From the NCBI RefSeq assembly GCF_900220985.1, contig NZ_OCPC01000002.1, positions 186,001 to 250,000 on the forward strand: a stretch of 64,000 nucleotides of DNA. The letters run 5' to 3'. The position numbers and the translations under genes were made by a program. This document shows positions 54,031 through 64,000 of this stretch, piece after piece. The notes beneath the pieces are model-generated. The model was not told where the DNA came from, did not search any database, and saw only the letters and a program-made list of their open reading frames with translations. Position 1 is the first letter of the stretch; every line of letters starts with the position of its first letter. This DNA is from Parahoeflea halophila (GTDB taxonomy: Bacteria; Pseudomonadota; Alphaproteobacteria; Rhizobiales; Rhizobiaceae).

Positions 54031-55797
54031 CTAAAACGGCCACACCCAGGCAATCATCGGCACGCCGACGACGATGACCAGCACTTCGAGCACCAGGCCC
54101 ATGCGCCAGTAGTCGCCGAAGCGGTAATTGCCCGGGCCCATGATGATGGTGTTGTTCTTGTGCCCGATCGGCGTGAGGAAGGCGCAGGAGGCGGCGACTG
54201 CGACCCCCATCAGGAACGGATCGGGACTTGCGCCGAGCGAATTTGCCACGCTGACCCCGATCGGGGCTGCAATCAGCGCGGTGGCGACATTGTTGAGGAA
54301 ATCCGACAGCGTCATGGTGATGATCATCAGGACCGCGAGAACACCCCAGGCCGGCAGGTTCTCGGTCTGGGTGACGATCAGGTTGGCAATCAGCTGGCTG
54401 CCGCCGGTGTCTTCCAGCGCCGCTGCCACCGGAATGAGACAGGCCAGAAGCACGATCACCTTCCACTCGATCAGGGCGTAAAAATCCCGCCCGTTGATGA
54501 TCCCGAGCAGCAGATAGGCGACCACGCAAAGTCCCAGACCGATTGCCAGCGAGGTGATGCCCAGCACCGAAAGCGCAATGGCCGCGGCGAAGATGGCAAT
54601 GGCCAGGAATGCCTTGGTCCGCTGCAGCACCTCCAGGCGCCGGTTTTCCAGAGGTAGAACGCCGAGCCACTGGCTGGCCGCGGCGATGTTCTTGTCCGGC
54701 CCGATCAGCAGCAGCAGGTCGCCCGCCTTGATCGGCAGATGGCTGACCCGCTCGCGAAACCGCTGGCCTTGCCGTGAAATGCCAAGCAGCGTCACACCGT
54801 GGCGCTGGATCAGCCGCAGCCCGAGCATGGTGCGGCCCACCGCACTGGATTCCTCCGGCACGATGGCCTCGACCAGGCTGAGCGACTTGCCCATCAGCCC
54901 GCCATGCTCCTCGGTGCCGATGGCATCAAGTTCCGCAGCGCCCATGAAGGCCTCGATTTGTTTCGGGTCGCCTTCGAGCACCAGGAAATCGCCTTCGCGG
55001 ATTTCGCGCGCCTGCGAAAACCCCGGCAGCCGCTTGCCGTTGCGGGTCAGCCCGAGGATCGAAACGTCGTTTTCCTCGGCAAGCGGATAGAGCTCACTCA
55101 CCGCATGGCCGGTGGATTTCGAACCTTCCTTGACCCGCGCCTCGGCGACATAGAGCCCGGCATCGCCTTCAAGCGACATCACGTCGGGCCGCGAGGGAAT
55201 CAGCCGCCAGCCAAGGAACGCCACGTAGACTATGCCGACGGCTGCGACCGCCAGGCCGACCGGGGCGAAATCGAACATCGAGAACGGCGCACCGAGCACG
55301 TCCTGCCGGTATTGCGCAATGACGATGTTCGGCGGCGTTCCGATCAGCGTGATCATGCCGCCCAGGATGGTGCCGAATGACAGCGGCATCAGTGTCAGCG
55401 ACACCGCCCGCTTGGCCTTGCGCGCCGCGTCCATGTCCAGCGACATCAGCAGTGCCAGTGCTGCGACATTGTTGATGATTGCCGACAACACCGCGCCTGC
55501 GATGGCCATGATGCCGATATGCGTGGTCAGGGCGCGGTCCGGCCGTGTGACGAAACGGGCGATCAGCTCGACCGCGCCCGAATTCATCAGCCCGCGCGAG
55601 ACAATCAGCACCAGCGCGATGATGACGACGGCGGGATGGCCGAAGCCGTGAAAAGCATCCTCTGGCGCAATCAGCCCGGCAAGCACGGTGACCAGCAAGG
55701 CCACGAAGGCAACCATGTCATAGCGCACCCGGCCCCAGACCAGCATGCCGAAAAGCACGATCAGAATTCCAAACAGCATGATCTGGTCGGTGGTCAT
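54031..55797 (-). CDS. SLC13-type permease with two TrkA-C domains
   Basis: A 588-residue DASS/ArsB-like anion transporter. Membrane helices occupy 1-205 and 400-588. The family motif PLSFGTILGGMITLIGTPPNIVIAQYR is in the first half, and GVLAVLMIITMTLSDFLNNVATALIAAP in the second. Between them are two RCK-C/TrkA-C domains (about 215-290 and 300-385, the second with IMVPEESSAVGRTMLGLRL). Substrate may be sulfate, dicarboxylate or another anion. ATG 55797 begins at the first helix. Confidence 0.9.
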   Translation of the reverse strand: MTTDQIMLFGILIVLFGMLVWGRVRYDMVAFVALLVTVLAGLIAPEDAFHGFGHPAVVIIALVLIVSRGLMNSGAVELIARFVTRPDRALTTHIGIMAIAGAVLSAIINNVAALALLMSLDMDAARKAKRAVSLTLMPLSFGTILGGMITLIGTPPNIVIAQYRQDVLGAPFSMFDFAPVGLAVAAVGIVYVAFLGWRLIPSRPDVMSLEGDAGLYVAEARVKEGSKSTGHAVSELYPLAEENDVSILGLTRNGKRLPGFSQAREIREGDFLVLEGDPKQIEAFMGAAELDAIGTEEHGGLMGKSLSLVEAIVPEESSAVGRTMLGLRLIQRHGVTLLGISRQGQRFRERVSHLPIKAGDLLLLIGPDKNIAAASQWLGVLPLENRRLEVLQRTKAFLAIAIFAAAIALSVLGITSLAIGLGLCVVAYLLLGIINGRDFYALIEWKVIVLLACLIPVAAALEDTGGSQLIANLIVTQTENLPAWGVLAVLMIITMTLSDFLNNVATALIAAPIGVSVANSLGASPDPFLMGVAVAASCAFLTPIGHKNNTIIMGPGNYRFGDYWRMGLVLEVLVIVVGVPMIAWVWPF

Positions 55798-55898
55798 GAA
55801 ACCCGTCCTGTTGCGCGAGCCTGCGACATGCACGGCTGCTCTTTGGGTTGCATGGCCGCAAGTGCCGGTCAACCGGTTTCCACACCCGGAAATGCAGA

Positions 55899-56240
55899 TC
55901 AACCGGCGCCGGCTTGGCTTGCATTCGCCAGCAGCGCCAGGATAACGCCGCTGGCGTGGCGGTGGTTGAAGAGACCGGTCAGCGTTTCTGCCGCCGGATT
56001 GATCTCGAGCACCAGACCACCCGGCTCCAGCACCACGATCGGATCCGGCAGAATCGAGAAGATGATGACCCGCGCAATCGGCGGCGCGATGAACAGCTTG
56101 CCGCGCAGTTGCGCGAACAGCACGGCCAGCACCGTGGCGCTGAAGGCGAAGGGCGTCGGGTCATCGTTGGAGAGCCGGAACTCGAACAGGATGAGAAGCG
56201 CCAGGAAGGCTCCTCCGAGAACAGGGACAGGAAGGCTTTT
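55899..56240 (-). pseudogene. Remnant of a membrane-bound PAS sensor protein
   Basis: An open frame of about 110 codons. Two hydrophobic helices (VLGGAFLALLILFEF and FSATVLAVLFAQLRG) lead into ILPDPIVVLEPGGLVLEINPAAETLTG, the start of a PAS domain as found in 7TM histidine kinases and diguanylate cyclases. The frame then breaks off after about 25 unrelated residues, so neither most of the PAS nor any kinase or GGDEF domain remains. It probably was the middle of a lost sensor gene. Both ends are undefined. Confidence 0.6.
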
Positions 56241-56356
56241 GTGAGGGAGTGGCTGCAGCTGTTGCAACGGGCCAGATAAGCGATTTCGGGCCCCCTGCCT
56301 CGACCCGCTCTGCCGGCGCACTTGATCGCGCCCCCCTCGCTCCCATATTTTACCCC

Positions 56357-57436
56357 ATGAAACGCCGCTCCTTTCTCAAATTTACCGCTTTCGCCGCCCT
56401 TCTGGGGATTGGCGCGTCAGGGACCGCCATGGCTGTTGCCCGCAACTCCAATCGCTATCATTCCGGCCCGGTCAGCGATCATTTCGACGGGACGCGGTTC
56501 TTCAATCCCGATGGCGCCGACCCCAGGGGTTTTTCGGATCTGTTGCGATGGAAGTTTGGCGGCACACCGGCCAAGTGGCCCGCCTCGGTGAAAAGCCCGT
56601 TTGCGCCTGCCCGGCCCGAGCCACGGGTGGAAGGCGACCGTCTGCGCGTCACCATGGTCGGCCACGCCACCATGCTGATCCAGACCGCAGGGCTCAACAT
56701 CCTCACCGACCCGGTCTGGTCCGAACGTGCAAGTCCGGTGGCGTTTGCCGGACCCAAGCGCGTCACCGCGCCCGGCATCGCCTTTGAGGATCTGCCCGAC
56801 ATCGACATTGTGCTGCTGTCGCACAATCACTACGACCATCTCGACCTGGTGACGCTGGCCCGGCTGCGGATGGCGCATGATCCCCTGGTGGTCACCCCTT
56901 TGGGCAATGACACAATCATCAGGGCGCATGTGCCGACCATGCGGGTGATGACCGGAGACTGGGGCGACGCCATCAAGTCCGGACCGGTCACGGTGCATTT
57001 CGAACCCTGCCATCACTGGTCGGCCCGCGGCATCAATGACCGCTCGATGGCACTCTGGGCAGCCTTTGTGCTGGAAACGCCGGGCGGCAAGATCCTGCAT
57101 ATCGGTGACACCGGCTTCGACAAGGGCCGCCCCTACAAGAATGCCCGCGAGCGGCACGGCAAATTCCGCGCCGCGATCCTGCCGGTCGGCGCCTATGAGC
57201 CGCGCTGGTTCATGAAGGATCAGCACCAGAGCCCGGAAGAAGCCATCGACGGGTTCCTGATGTCGGGCGCCGATTACGCGCTGGGCCATCATTGGGGCAC
57301 GTTCCAGCTCACCGACGAAGGCCGTGAGGCGCCCGAAGAACTGCTCTATGAGAAACTTGCCGAGAAGGGCGTCGCCAAGGACCGCTTCCGGCCGCTGCAT
57401 GTCGGCGAAGCCTGGGACTTCCCTGACCTCGCCTGA
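56357..57436 (+). CDS. MBL-fold hydrolase (NAPE-PLD-like), exported
   Basis: A 359-residue metallo-beta-lactamase-fold protein. [26 protein letters not shown] is a Tat-like signal peptide with the twin arginines at residues 3-4. The metal-binding motif is [11 protein letters not shown], with [25 protein letters not shown] and [15 protein letters not shown] supplying further ligands. The pattern is closest to the N-acyl-phosphatidylethanolamine phospholipase D branch. It would act in the periplasm on a lipid-like substrate, which is inference. Confidence 0.88.
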   Translation: MKRRSFLKFTAFAALLGIGASGTAMAVARNSNRYHSGPVSDHFDGTRFFNPDGADPRGFSDLLRWKFGGTPAKWPASVKSPFAPARPEPRVEGDRLRVTMVGHATMLIQTAGLNILTDPVWSERASPVAFAGPKRVTAPGIAFEDLPDIDIVLLSHNHYDHLDLVTLARLRMAHDPLVVTPLGNDTIIRAHVPTMRVMTGDWGDAIKSGPVTVHFEPCHHWSARGINDRSMALWAAFVLETPGGKILHIGDTGFDKGRPYKNARERHGKFRAAILPVGAYEPRWFMKDQHQSPEEAIDGFLMSGADYALGHHWGTFQLTDEGREAPEELLYEKLAEKGVAKDRFRPLHVGEAWDFPDLA

Positions 57437-57515
57437 ACCGGCGCCCGCACTCCCGAGACTGGTAATCCCGTCGCTTTTCGGCCATATAGGCCGCAAACAG
57501 AAACAGGTGCGCGTG

Positions 57516-58394
57516 ATGGGATCCATGGTTCCTTTTGCCAAGATGAACGGGCTGGGCAACGATATTGTCGTCATCGACATGCGGGGCCGCAGCGATGTGG
57601 TGACGCCCGAGGCCGCGATTGCACTGGCCAGCGGCGAGCGCACCGGCTTCGACCAGATCATGGCGATCCATGACATCGATCTGGACGGCGTCGACTACCG
57701 CATCGACATCCTCAACCGCGACGGCAGCCACGCCCAGGCCTGCGGCAACGGCACCAGATGCGTGGTCCAGGCGCTGGCGTCGGAGACCGGGCGCAAGAGC
57801 TTCACCTTCAGGACGCTGGCCGGCATTGTGACCGCCGAGGAACACGAAGACGGGCTGATCTCGGTCGACATGGGCGTGCCCGAGTTCCGCTGGGACCGGA
57901 TCCCGCTGGCCGAGGAGTTTTTTGACACCACCCGCATCGAGCTGCAGGTCGGCCCGATCGATGCGCCGGTCCTGCATTCGCCTTCGGTGATGGCGATCGG
58001 CAATCCGCACGCCATCTTCTGGGTCAAGGAGGATGTCTGGTCCTATGATCTAGAGCGCTTCGGGCCGCTTCTGGAAAACCATCCGATCTTTCCCGAGCGC
58101 GCCAACATCTCGATTGCCCGGGTCAAGGATGGCCAGACGCTTGATCTTCGCACCTGGGAACGCGGTGTCGGCCTGACCCGGGCCTGCGGCTCGGCCGCCT
58201 GTGCCGCCGCCGTCTGTGCCGCGCGCACCGACCGCACCGGCCGGCGGGTCACCGTCAATGTACCCGGCGGCCCGCTGCACATCGACTGGCGCGCCAACAA
58301 CCACGTGATGATGACCGGCCCCGCCGAATGGGAGTTTTCGGGCACTGTCGATCCGCTGACCGGAGCCTGGCAGGCCGATGAGGTGGATGCGTGA
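57516..58394 (+). CDS. dapF: Diaminopimelate epimerase
   Basis: A 292-residue enzyme interconverting LL- and meso-diaminopimelate for lysine and peptidoglycan. Start [21 protein letters not shown] is canonical. The two catalytic cysteines are in [10 protein letters not shown] and [13 protein letters not shown]. It overlaps the start of mtaB by four bases. Confidence 0.96.
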   Translation: MGSMVPFAKMNGLGNDIVVIDMRGRSDVVTPEAAIALASGERTGFDQIMAIHDIDLDGVDYRIDILNRDGSHAQACGNGTRCVVQALASETGRKSFTFRTLAGIVTAEEHEDGLISVDMGVPEFRWDRIPLAEEFFDTTRIELQVGPIDAPVLHSPSVMAIGNPHAIFWVKEDVWSYDLERFGPLLENHPIFPERANISIARVKDGQTLDLRTWERGVGLTRACGSAACAAAVCAARTDRTGRRVTVNVPGGPLHIDWRANNHVMMTGPAEWEFSGTVDPLTGAWQADEVDA

Positions 58395-59701
58395 GCGGCG
58401 TTCGCGTTCTCACCCTCGGATGCCGGCTCAACACCTATGAATCGGAGACCATGCGCAAGGCGGCGGAAACCGCAGGCCTCAACAATGCGATCCTGGTCAA
58501 CACCTGTGCCGTGACCGCCGACGCGGTGCGCCAGGCCCGCCAGACCATCCGCCGCGCCCGGCGCGACAACCCGCATGCCCGCATCGTCGTTTCGGGCTGC
58601 GCCGCCCAGACCGAACCGGAAACCTTCGCCCGGATGGACGAGGTCGACGCGGTGATCGGCAACGAGGCCAAGGGCCAGGCCGCGACCTACCGCAAGCTGC
58701 CGGATTTCGGCGTCTCCGAAAGCGAGAAGATCCGCGTCAACGACATCATGTCGGTGCGCGAGACCGCGCCGCAGATGATCGAGGCGGTCGAAGGTCACGC
58801 CCGCGCCTTCGTCCAGGTGCAGAACGGCTGCGATCACCGCTGCACCTTCTGCATCATTCCCTATGGCCGCGGCAATTCCCGCTCGGTGCCGATGGGCGCG
58901 GTGGTCAGCCAGATCGAGAAGCTGGTCGACAATGGCTACCAGGAGGCCGTCATCACCGGTGTCGACGCCACCAGCTATGGCGCCGACCTGCCCGGCAGCC
59001 CAACGCTCGGCACCCTCGCCGCCACCATCCTGAAGCAGGTGCCCGGTCTCAGGCGGCTGCGGCTGTCGTCGATCGATTCGATCGAGGTGGACAATGCCCT
59101 TCTGGACCTGATCGCCAACGAGCCGCGGTTCATGCCGCATCTGCACCTGTCGCTGCAGCACGGCGACGATCTGATCCTCAAGCGGATGAAGCGCCGGCAT
59201 GGGCGCGGCGATGCAATCCGGTTCTGCCGCCAGGTGCGCGACTTGCGGCCCGGTTTTGCCTTCGGCGCCGACCTGATTGCTGGGTTTCCGACCGAAACCG
59301 AGGAGATGTTTGCCCGTTCGCTTGACATCATCGATGAATGCGGGCTGGCATTCCTGCACGTGTTTCCCTATTCGCCGCGCGAGGGCACGCCTGCGGCGCG
59401 CATGCCGCAGCTGGACCGCGGCCAGATCAGGCAACGCGCCGCCCGCTTGAGACAACGTGGCGAACAGGCCTATGATGACCACCTCGAAGCCATGGTTCGC
59501 GCTGGCGGAATCCACTCCGTTCTCGTCGAGTTCAGCGGCATGGCGCGGACGGAAAATTTCACTCCGGTGCTTGCACCTGGTGTACCCCGGGGCCAGATGG
59601 CGCTGGTAAGGCTTGATGGCCGCAATGGAGACCACCTGACCGGAAACATGGTCGCAGACACCATGGACGGCTATCAGACGACAGATCGTGCCCTGGGCTG
59701 A
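58391..59701 (+). CDS. mtaB: tRNA (N6-threonylcarbamoyladenosine(37)-C2)-methylthiotransferase MtaB
   Basis: A 436-residue radical-SAM methylthiotransferase acting on t6A37 of tRNAs. The three N-terminal [4Fe-4S] cysteines are in [18 protein letters not shown] and SGCAAQTEP; the radical-SAM triad is [16 protein letters not shown]-like region is at the C-terminus. The GTG start at 58391 lies within the dapF stop region (GTGA), so the genes are coupled. Confidence 0.95.
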   Translation: MSGVRVLTLGCRLNTYESETMRKAAETAGLNNAILVNTCAVTADAVRQARQTIRRARRDNPHARIVVSGCAAQTEPETFARMDEVDAVIGNEAKGQAATYRKLPDFGVSESEKIRVNDIMSVRETAPQMIEAVEGHARAFVQVQNGCDHRCTFCIIPYGRGNSRSVPMGAVVSQIEKLVDNGYQEAVITGVDATSYGADLPGSPTLGTLAATILKQVPGLRRLRLSSIDSIEVDNALLDLIANEPRFMPHLHLSLQHGDDLILKRMKRRHGRGDAIRFCRQVRDLRPGFAFGADLIAGFPTETEEMFARSLDIIDECGLAFLHVFPYSPREGTPAARMPQLDRGQIRQRAARLRQRGEQAYDDHLEAMVRAGGIHSVLVEFSGMARTENFTPVLAPGVPRGQMALVRLDGRNGDHLTGNMVADTMDGYQTTDRALG

Positions 59702-59724
59702 CATCGAAAAGGTATCGAACACGC

Positions 59725-61437
59725 ATGGCGTTCAACTTCATCAAAAAGGTTTTTTCTTTCGGGAAAGACAAGGAAGACGCGCCCGCACCGGCCGAGGCGG
59801 AAAAACCGGCCGCGCCGTCCGCCGAGACAGCGGACGGGGCATCCGCCACCGGAGACGCCGCTCCCGGTCAGGCATTCCCGCAAGACTCAGCGATGCAGTT
59901 CACGCCCGAGACCGTACCCGGCGAAACGCCTGCCACGCCGGAGCCCGCCGACGAGGACCACGCCGGCGAACCACCGGTTCCAGGGGAACGCAAGACCGCT
60001 GACGAGGCAAAAGACGAGACAGAAAATCACGTCGTTGACGGGCAGGCCGCCGATGCAGAGGCACAAGAGTGGGTGGCGCCGGAAGATCTTACCACCGACC
60101 CCGCTGCGTCACCGGTTCCCGAGCAGCCGGAGATGCCCGAAACAGCCACGGCGGAAACACCAGCTGCAGCACCCGGGAAAGCCGTTCCGGGTGATGGCGG
60201 CCTGCAGTTCACGCCGGAGACTGCCGCCGGTGAACCGCTCGCCACGCCTGCACCGGTGAACGAAGACCATACCGGCGAACCACCGGTTGCAGCCGCGGAC
60301 AGCAAGTCCGATGACGCGGGCAATACGGGTGCCGCGGATGACGAAGGCATCCCCCCTGAAGAGCTGGTTTCCGATCCGGACATCACGCCGGCCCCGGTTG
60401 ACCCGGCAGCGAGCGAACCGGCTTCCGCGCCCCGCAGACTGGTCATCCGCGACAGCGTGTCCGACGCCGCGCCCGTACAGGCTCCCGCACCGGTTGAGGA
60501 AGGCAAGGGCAACTGGTGGCAGCGCCTGCGCAAGGGCCTGTCGCGCACCTCGGGCCAGCTGACCGGCCAGATCACCGGCATCTTTACCAAGCGCAGGCTC
60601 GACGAGGACACGCTCGAGGAGCTGGAAGATATTCTGCTGCAGGCCGATCTCGGCGTCGAAACCGCGATGCGGATCACCGATGCGCTGTCTTCGAGCCGCT
60701 ACGGCAAGGACATTTCACCGGCGGAAGTGCAAAAGGTGATGGCCGGCGAGATTACACGCGTCCTCGGCCCGGTGGCCAAGCCGCTGGAGCTTGATCTCAG
60801 CCACAAGCCGCATGTCATTCTGGTCGTCGGCGTCAACGGCACCGGCAAGACCACCACCATCGGCAAGCTCGCCGCCAAGCTTTCGGCCGGCGGGCTGAAG
60901 GTGACACTGGCTGCCGGCGACACCTTCCGTGCCGCCGCCATCGAACAGCTCAAGATCTGGGGCGAGCGCACCGGTTCGAAAGTGGTCTCGACAAAGCTCG
61001 GTGCCGACGCGGCGGGTCTGGCCTATGAGGCCTTCGAGACCGCCCGCACCGATGGCGCCGATGTGCTGATCATCGACACCGCCGGACGGCTGCAGAACCG
61101 CACCGAGCTGATGGATGAGCTAGCCAAGGTGGTTCGCGTCATCGGCAAGCTCGATCCTGACGCGCCGCACACGGTGTTGCAGACGCTCGACGCCACCACC
61201 GGCCAGAACGCGCTCAACCAGGTGGAGATTTTCCGCAATGTCGCCGGCGTCAACGGCCTCGTGATGACAAAGCTGGACGGCACCGCTCGCGGTGGTATCC
61301 TTGTTGCCATTGCAGCGAAGCACAAATTGCCTGTCTATTTCGTCGGTGTCGGCGAAGGTGTGGACGACCTTGAACCCTTTGAAGCGGCAGATTTTGCATC
61401 TGCCATTGCCGGGCAGCCGGCCGGAGATCTTACATGA
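59725..61437 (+). CDS. ftsY: Signal recognition particle receptor FtsY with duplicated acidic domain
   Basis: A 570-residue SRP receptor that docks ribosomes at the inner membrane. The NG GTPase begins near residue 262 ([14 protein letters not shown]) and has G1 [11 protein letters not shown] (368-378), DTFRAAA (399-405), [16 protein letters not shown] and [11 protein letters not shown]. The acidic A domain (1-260) is long and holds two copies of a unit (about 46-132 and 149-226), each containing QFTPET, then DEDHxGEPPV-like and PEDL/PEEL segments. It overlaps the next gene by four bases. Confidence 0.96.
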   Translation: MAFNFIKKVFSFGKDKEDAPAPAEAEKPAAPSAETADGASATGDAAPGQAFPQDSAMQFTPETVPGETPATPEPADEDHAGEPPVPGERKTADEAKDETENHVVDGQAADAEAQEWVAPEDLTTDPAASPVPEQPEMPETATAETPAAAPGKAVPGDGGLQFTPETAAGEPLATPAPVNEDHTGEPPVAAADSKSDDAGNTGAADDEGIPPEELVSDPDITPAPVDPAASEPASAPRRLVIRDSVSDAAPVQAPAPVEEGKGNWWQRLRKGLSRTSGQLTGQITGIFTKRRLDEDTLEELEDILLQADLGVETAMRITDALSSSRYGKDISPAEVQKVMAGEITRVLGPVAKPLELDLSHKPHVILVVGVNGTGKTTTIGKLAAKLSAGGLKVTLAAGDTFRAAAIEQLKIWGERTGSKVVSTKLGADAAGLAYEAFETARTDGADVLIIDTAGRLQNRTELMDELAKVVRVIGKLDPDAPHTVLQTLDATTGQNALNQVEIFRNVAGVNGLVMTKLDGTARGGILVAIAAKHKLPVYFVGVGEGVDDLEPFEAADFASAIAGQPAGDLT

Positions 61438-62132
61438 ACGACCGCAAGCAACCGCAGTCCGAGGCGACGGATCAGGAATTTCATGTGTTTGAACTCGATC
61501 CGTCCGATCCGAAGCGCAAACACATCAATCCGCTGTTGAAAATCGTGCTCGAACTGGGGCCGCTTCTGGTGTTTTTCTTCGCCAATGCGCGCGGCGAGTG
61601 GCTTGCCGAGCGGGTACCGTTCCTGGCTGATATCGGCGGTCCGATCTTTGTAGGCACGGCCTGTTTCATGATCGCGACCGCGATAGCTCTGTCGGTCTCG
61701 TGGGCCCTGACCCGGACGCTGCCGATCATGCCGTTGCTTTCGGGCGTCATCGTGCTGGTCTTCGGCGCGCTGACACTGTGGCTTCAGGACGAGACCTTCA
61801 TCAAGGTCAAGCCGACCATCATCAACACGATGTTCGGCGGTATCCTTCTCATTGGTCTGCTCTTCAACAAGTCCTTTCTTGGCTATGTCTTTGATTCAGC
61901 CTTCAGGCTCGATGCCGAAGGCTGGCGGATTCTGACCCTGCGCTGGGGCCTGTACTTTCTGTTCATGGCCCTGGTCAACGAGGTCATCTGGCGCAATTTC
62001 TCAACCGACTTCTGGATTGCCTTCAAGGTCTGGGGCAACTTGCCTCTGTCCATCATCTTCACGCTGCTGCAACTGCCGCTGATGAAGCGTCATGCGCTGC
62101 CGGAGGAGAGTGCGGCAGGGGCCAAGGGCTGA
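61434..62132 (+). CDS. Inner membrane septation protein A (YciB/IspZ family)
   Basis: A 232-residue protein with five to six helices. A hydrophilic N-terminus of 35 residues precedes [24 protein letters not shown]. The family core includes [33 protein letters not shown] and [26 protein letters not shown]. YciB-type proteins affect septation and envelope integrity. Start ATG 61434 overlaps the ftsY stop (ATGA). Confidence 0.93.
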   Translation: MNDRKQPQSEATDQEFHVFELDPSDPKRKHINPLLKIVLELGPLLVFFFANARGEWLAERVPFLADIGGPIFVGTACFMIATAIALSVSWALTRTLPIMPLLSGVIVLVFGALTLWLQDETFIKVKPTIINTMFGGILLIGLLFNKSFLGYVFDSAFRLDAEGWRILTLRWGLYFLFMALVNEVIWRNFSTDFWIAFKVWGNLPLSIIFTLLQLPLMKRHALPEESAAGAKG

Positions 62133-62226
62133 ATTACCAGCACCGGCGGGCCGCTGGCCTGAATGTGGATCCGGTCCGGCACGGTGCTATAAACGACCCA
62201 GCGAAGCAAATGCAGGACTCCGTCAG

Positions 62227-63498
62227 ATGAACGAACACTTGCCCGGGCGGACAGCTCTGCAAAGCCACGCCACCTATCTGGCGGGTGAGCATGATTTCCA
62301 GGCTGATATCGAAATCATGGCCGGCAGCGAGCTGATCGGCACGGTGCTCGAAACCATCATGCTGGCGACAAACATGCGGTTTGCCGCCGTGGCCCGGGTC
62401 ACCGCTGACCGCTGGGTCGCATGCCGCACCATTGACGAGGTCAATTTCGGTCTTGCCGAGGGTGACGAGATCGAGATCCAGTCTACCTTCTGCCAGTCGG
62501 TCCGCGACAGCGGGGAACAGGTGCTGTTCAACGACGTCGCCACCGACGATGTCTATCAGAACCACCCGATCGCACTGAATTTCGGCATCGTTAGCTATGC
62601 CTCGATCCCGATATACCGCAGCGATGGCAGTTTCTTCGGCACCCTGTGCGCCATCGACACCGAAATCCGCGATGTCAAGCATCCGCGCGTCGTTGCCATG
62701 CTCAGGATGTTTGCCAGCGTCATCAGCCAGACGCTGGAAACCGAGGAACAACTCGCAGCCCAGGAAATGCTGCTCGAGAAAGAGCGCGAACTGGCACAGA
62801 TCCAGGAAGAGTTCGTCGCGGTTCTGGGCCACGACCTGCGCAATCCGGTCGCGGCCTTCGGTGCGGGGCTTCGCCAGCTTGAGAGGAACCCCGAGCCCGG
62901 CAGGATCGCCGCGGTTCTGCCGCTGATGCGATCTTCGACGCGCCGCATGAACGAACTGATTGACAACATCATGATGCACGCCAAGTCCAGGCTCGGCGGC
63001 GGTATTCGCATCGCGGCAACCCAGAACGCACCGCTCGAGCAAGCGATCACCGATGTGGTCGAGGAAATCCGTCTGGCAGCGCCCGGGCACCGGATCGACC
63101 TCGATTTGCGCATTGACCGGCCCGTGCACTGCGATGCCTCACGCATTGCCCAGGCGGTCTCGAACCTGTTGTCCAACGCCATCCATCACGCAGCCCCCGG
63201 ATCGGTGATCGCCGTCGAGGGCGCGGATACCGGCGGTGAAATTGCCATCACGGTCTCCAACCGTGGCGAACCGATCCCCGACGATCTCAAAGGCGACCTG
63301 TTCCGCCCCTACCGGCGCGGCCGGAAAGCCAGCAGCGAAGGGCTGGGGCTGGGACTGTTCATTGCCTCATCCATCGCCGAAGCGCACAACGGCAACATCG
63401 ATGTCGAGTGCCAAGATGGCACCACCGCATTCGTGCTGAGGCTGCCGCGCACGGGTGGCGACCAGCAGCCCGAAGGCGAAGCCGAGCATGGCCAATGA
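62227..63498 (+). CDS. GAF-domain sensor histidine kinase
   Basis: A 423-residue soluble kinase. A GAF domain covers about 30-175, with TFCQSVRDSGEQVLFNDV and SFFGTLCAIDTEIR marking its pocket. The phospho-acceptor His is in AVLGHDLRNPVAAFGAG (about residue 203). The ATP-binding domain has NLLSNAIHHA (N box) and GLGLGLFIAS (G2 box). There is no membrane segment, so the signal is cytoplasmic and unknown. No response regulator gene is adjacent. A structured repeat begins at its stop codon. Confidence 0.92.
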   Translation: MNEHLPGRTALQSHATYLAGEHDFQADIEIMAGSELIGTVLETIMLATNMRFAAVARVTADRWVACRTIDEVNFGLAEGDEIEIQSTFCQSVRDSGEQVLFNDVATDDVYQNHPIALNFGIVSYASIPIYRSDGSFFGTLCAIDTEIRDVKHPRVVAMLRMFASVISQTLETEEQLAAQEMLLEKERELAQIQEEFVAVLGHDLRNPVAAFGAGLRQLERNPEPGRIAAVLPLMRSSTRRMNELIDNIMMHAKSRLGGGIRIAATQNAPLEQAITDVVEEIRLAAPGHRIDLDLRIDRPVHCDASRIAQAVSNLLSNAIHHAAPGSVIAVEGADTGGEIAITVSNRGEPIPDDLKGDLFRPYRRGRKASSEGLGLGLFIASSIAEAHNGNIDVECQDGTTAFVLRLPRTGGDQQPEGEAEHGQ

Positions 63499-63605
63499 GG
63501 CCTGTCGCGTTCATATGAATTCATGTGAACGATAGCGCACATGCATCGCGTCAGGATGTTTCAGCACCGCGCATCCAATTGGACACGCGGTGCTGGAGGT
63601 CTGAC
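63498..63605 (+). repeat. Structured dispersed repeat, copy 2
   Basis: It begins AGGCCTGTCGCGTTC at the kinase stop codon. A near-perfect palindrome GTTCATATGAATTCATGTGAAC (63509-63530) is followed by CATGCATC and a strong hairpin, AGCACCGCG (63563-63571) / CGCGGTGCT (63586-63594), whose loop holds TCCAATTGGA. The layout equals that of the copy at 46058-46165. Confidence 0.7.
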
Positions 63606-63731
63606 CCGGTCATGCCGGGACTGGGGATATGCCGATGAACCGCGCGCGCTTCCGGCGCTGTCCAGGCTGCCCACTGGGTTTCTGCGGGAGCCGCGTCCTA
63701 CCGTTCAAAAACAGCCTGGCAAAGCGTTCGC

Positions 63732-64000
63732 TCACTTCGCAAGTCCTTTCGCGTAGGCCTCCAGCTGGGTCGCGACTGTTCCCCAACCGTCGATAAAGCC
63801 CATGTCTTCATGGGTCTTCCGGGCGTCAGGATTGCGGTGCCGTGCAATCGCCGTGTAACTGGTGCCGCCGCCGGGCGCATCCGCCAGCAACAGGATCGCG
63901 GTCATGAACGGGTCGGGCGCAGGTTTCCAGCCTTCGCTGTAGCTGTCGGTGAAGACCAGTTTTTCTTCCGGGACCACCTCGAGATAGACACCGGGATTTT
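63732..64000 (-). CDS. SRPBCC (AHSA1-like) protein, N-terminus outside the window
   Basis: The C-terminal 88 residues of an START-like/AHSA1 domain. The strand LEVVPEEKLVFTDSYSEGW, then FMTAILLLADAPGGGTSYTAIARHRN and the C-terminal helix GWGTVATQLEAYAKGLAK, are typical of this family (Hsp90 activator-like, many in rhizobia). The open frame continues past 64000, so the true start lies beyond the window. Often linked to an ArsR regulator, not visible here. Confidence 0.88.
   Translation of the reverse strand, partial: NPGVYLEVVPEEKLVFTDSYSEGWKPAPDPFMTAILLLADAPGGGTSYTAIARHRNPDARKTHEDMGFIDGWGTVATQLEAYAKGLAK

Overview
This 64 kb window is a chromosomal segment of a GC-rich alphaproteobacterium of the order Hyphomicrobiales (Rhizobiales). 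The gene orders mdh-sucCD-sucAB-lpdA, sdhCDAB, ffh-chorismate mutase-rpsP-rimM-trmD, and dapF-mtaB-ftsY-yciB support this, as do DUF982 and DUF2061 genes and the palindromic intergenic repeats. A Hoeflea-like member of the Rhizobiaceae is my best guess; that is inference from protein flavour and gene order, not a database result.

Layout. 1-2.8 kb: small membrane protein, EamA-type transporter, XRE regulator, DUF2061 protein. 2.95-4.28 kb: an AT-rich islet with one orphan gene whose central region resembles an aerolysin-type beta-pore-forming module. 4.3-12.2 kb: priA, a small transaldolase, an acyltransferase, xerC, an alpha/beta hydrolase, a TraB/GumN protein and a small membrane protein. 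12.3-24.2 kb: one long minus-strand tricarboxylic acid cycle block (mdh, sucC, sucD, sucA, sucB, lpdA). It has accessory genes between the enzymes: a secreted 184-residue protein, a PIN-domain toxin-antitoxin pair, a SnoaL-like protein, a secreted protein and a DUF2867 protein. 24.3-33 kb: zapE, an AprI/Inh-like lipoprotein, exported MsrA, an MFS transporter with a His-rich tail, a reductase, a divergent LysR/alcohol dehydrogenase pair and metC. 33.3-36.8 kb: sdhCDAB. 37-46 kb: GNAT, small exported and DUF982 proteins, leuC, MgtC, a methyltransferase, a membrane protein, a two-gene amino-acid ABC uptake set lacking its ATPase, and a miniature flagellar-rod-like protein. 46-52 kb: the translation and SRP block rplS / trmD-rimM-rpsP-aroQ-ffh, interrupted by a TSUP permease. 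52-64 kb: MAPEG, a hemolysin III family protein, hicAB, a SLC13 transporter with TrkA-C domains, a sensor-kinase remnant, an MBL hydrolase, dapF-mtaB-ftsY-yciB, a GAF histidine kinase and a SRPBCC gene cut by the window end.

The suc and sdh genes together encode the steps from 2-oxoglutarate to fumarate, and mdh encodes the malate-to-oxaloacetate step. The SRP particle (ffh) and its receptor (ftsY) both lie in the 50-61 kb stretch.

The most interesting structure is inside the suc operon. A decayed 54-bp copy of the sucD start (43 of 54 bases identical, ending in TAG) lies upstream of the real sucD. Between the two copies sits a PIN/ribbon-helix-helix toxin-antitoxin pair with its own promoter and a perfect 17-bp palindromic operator. 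This looks like a small insertion that restored the start of an essential gene. Other points of note are the aerolysin-like orphan, a duplicated unit in the FtsY acidic domain, an 85-residue fusion of flagellar rod ends, and a structured dispersed repeat present at 46.06 and 63.50 kb. No rRNA, tRNA, CRISPR array, insertion sequence or phage integrase was seen.
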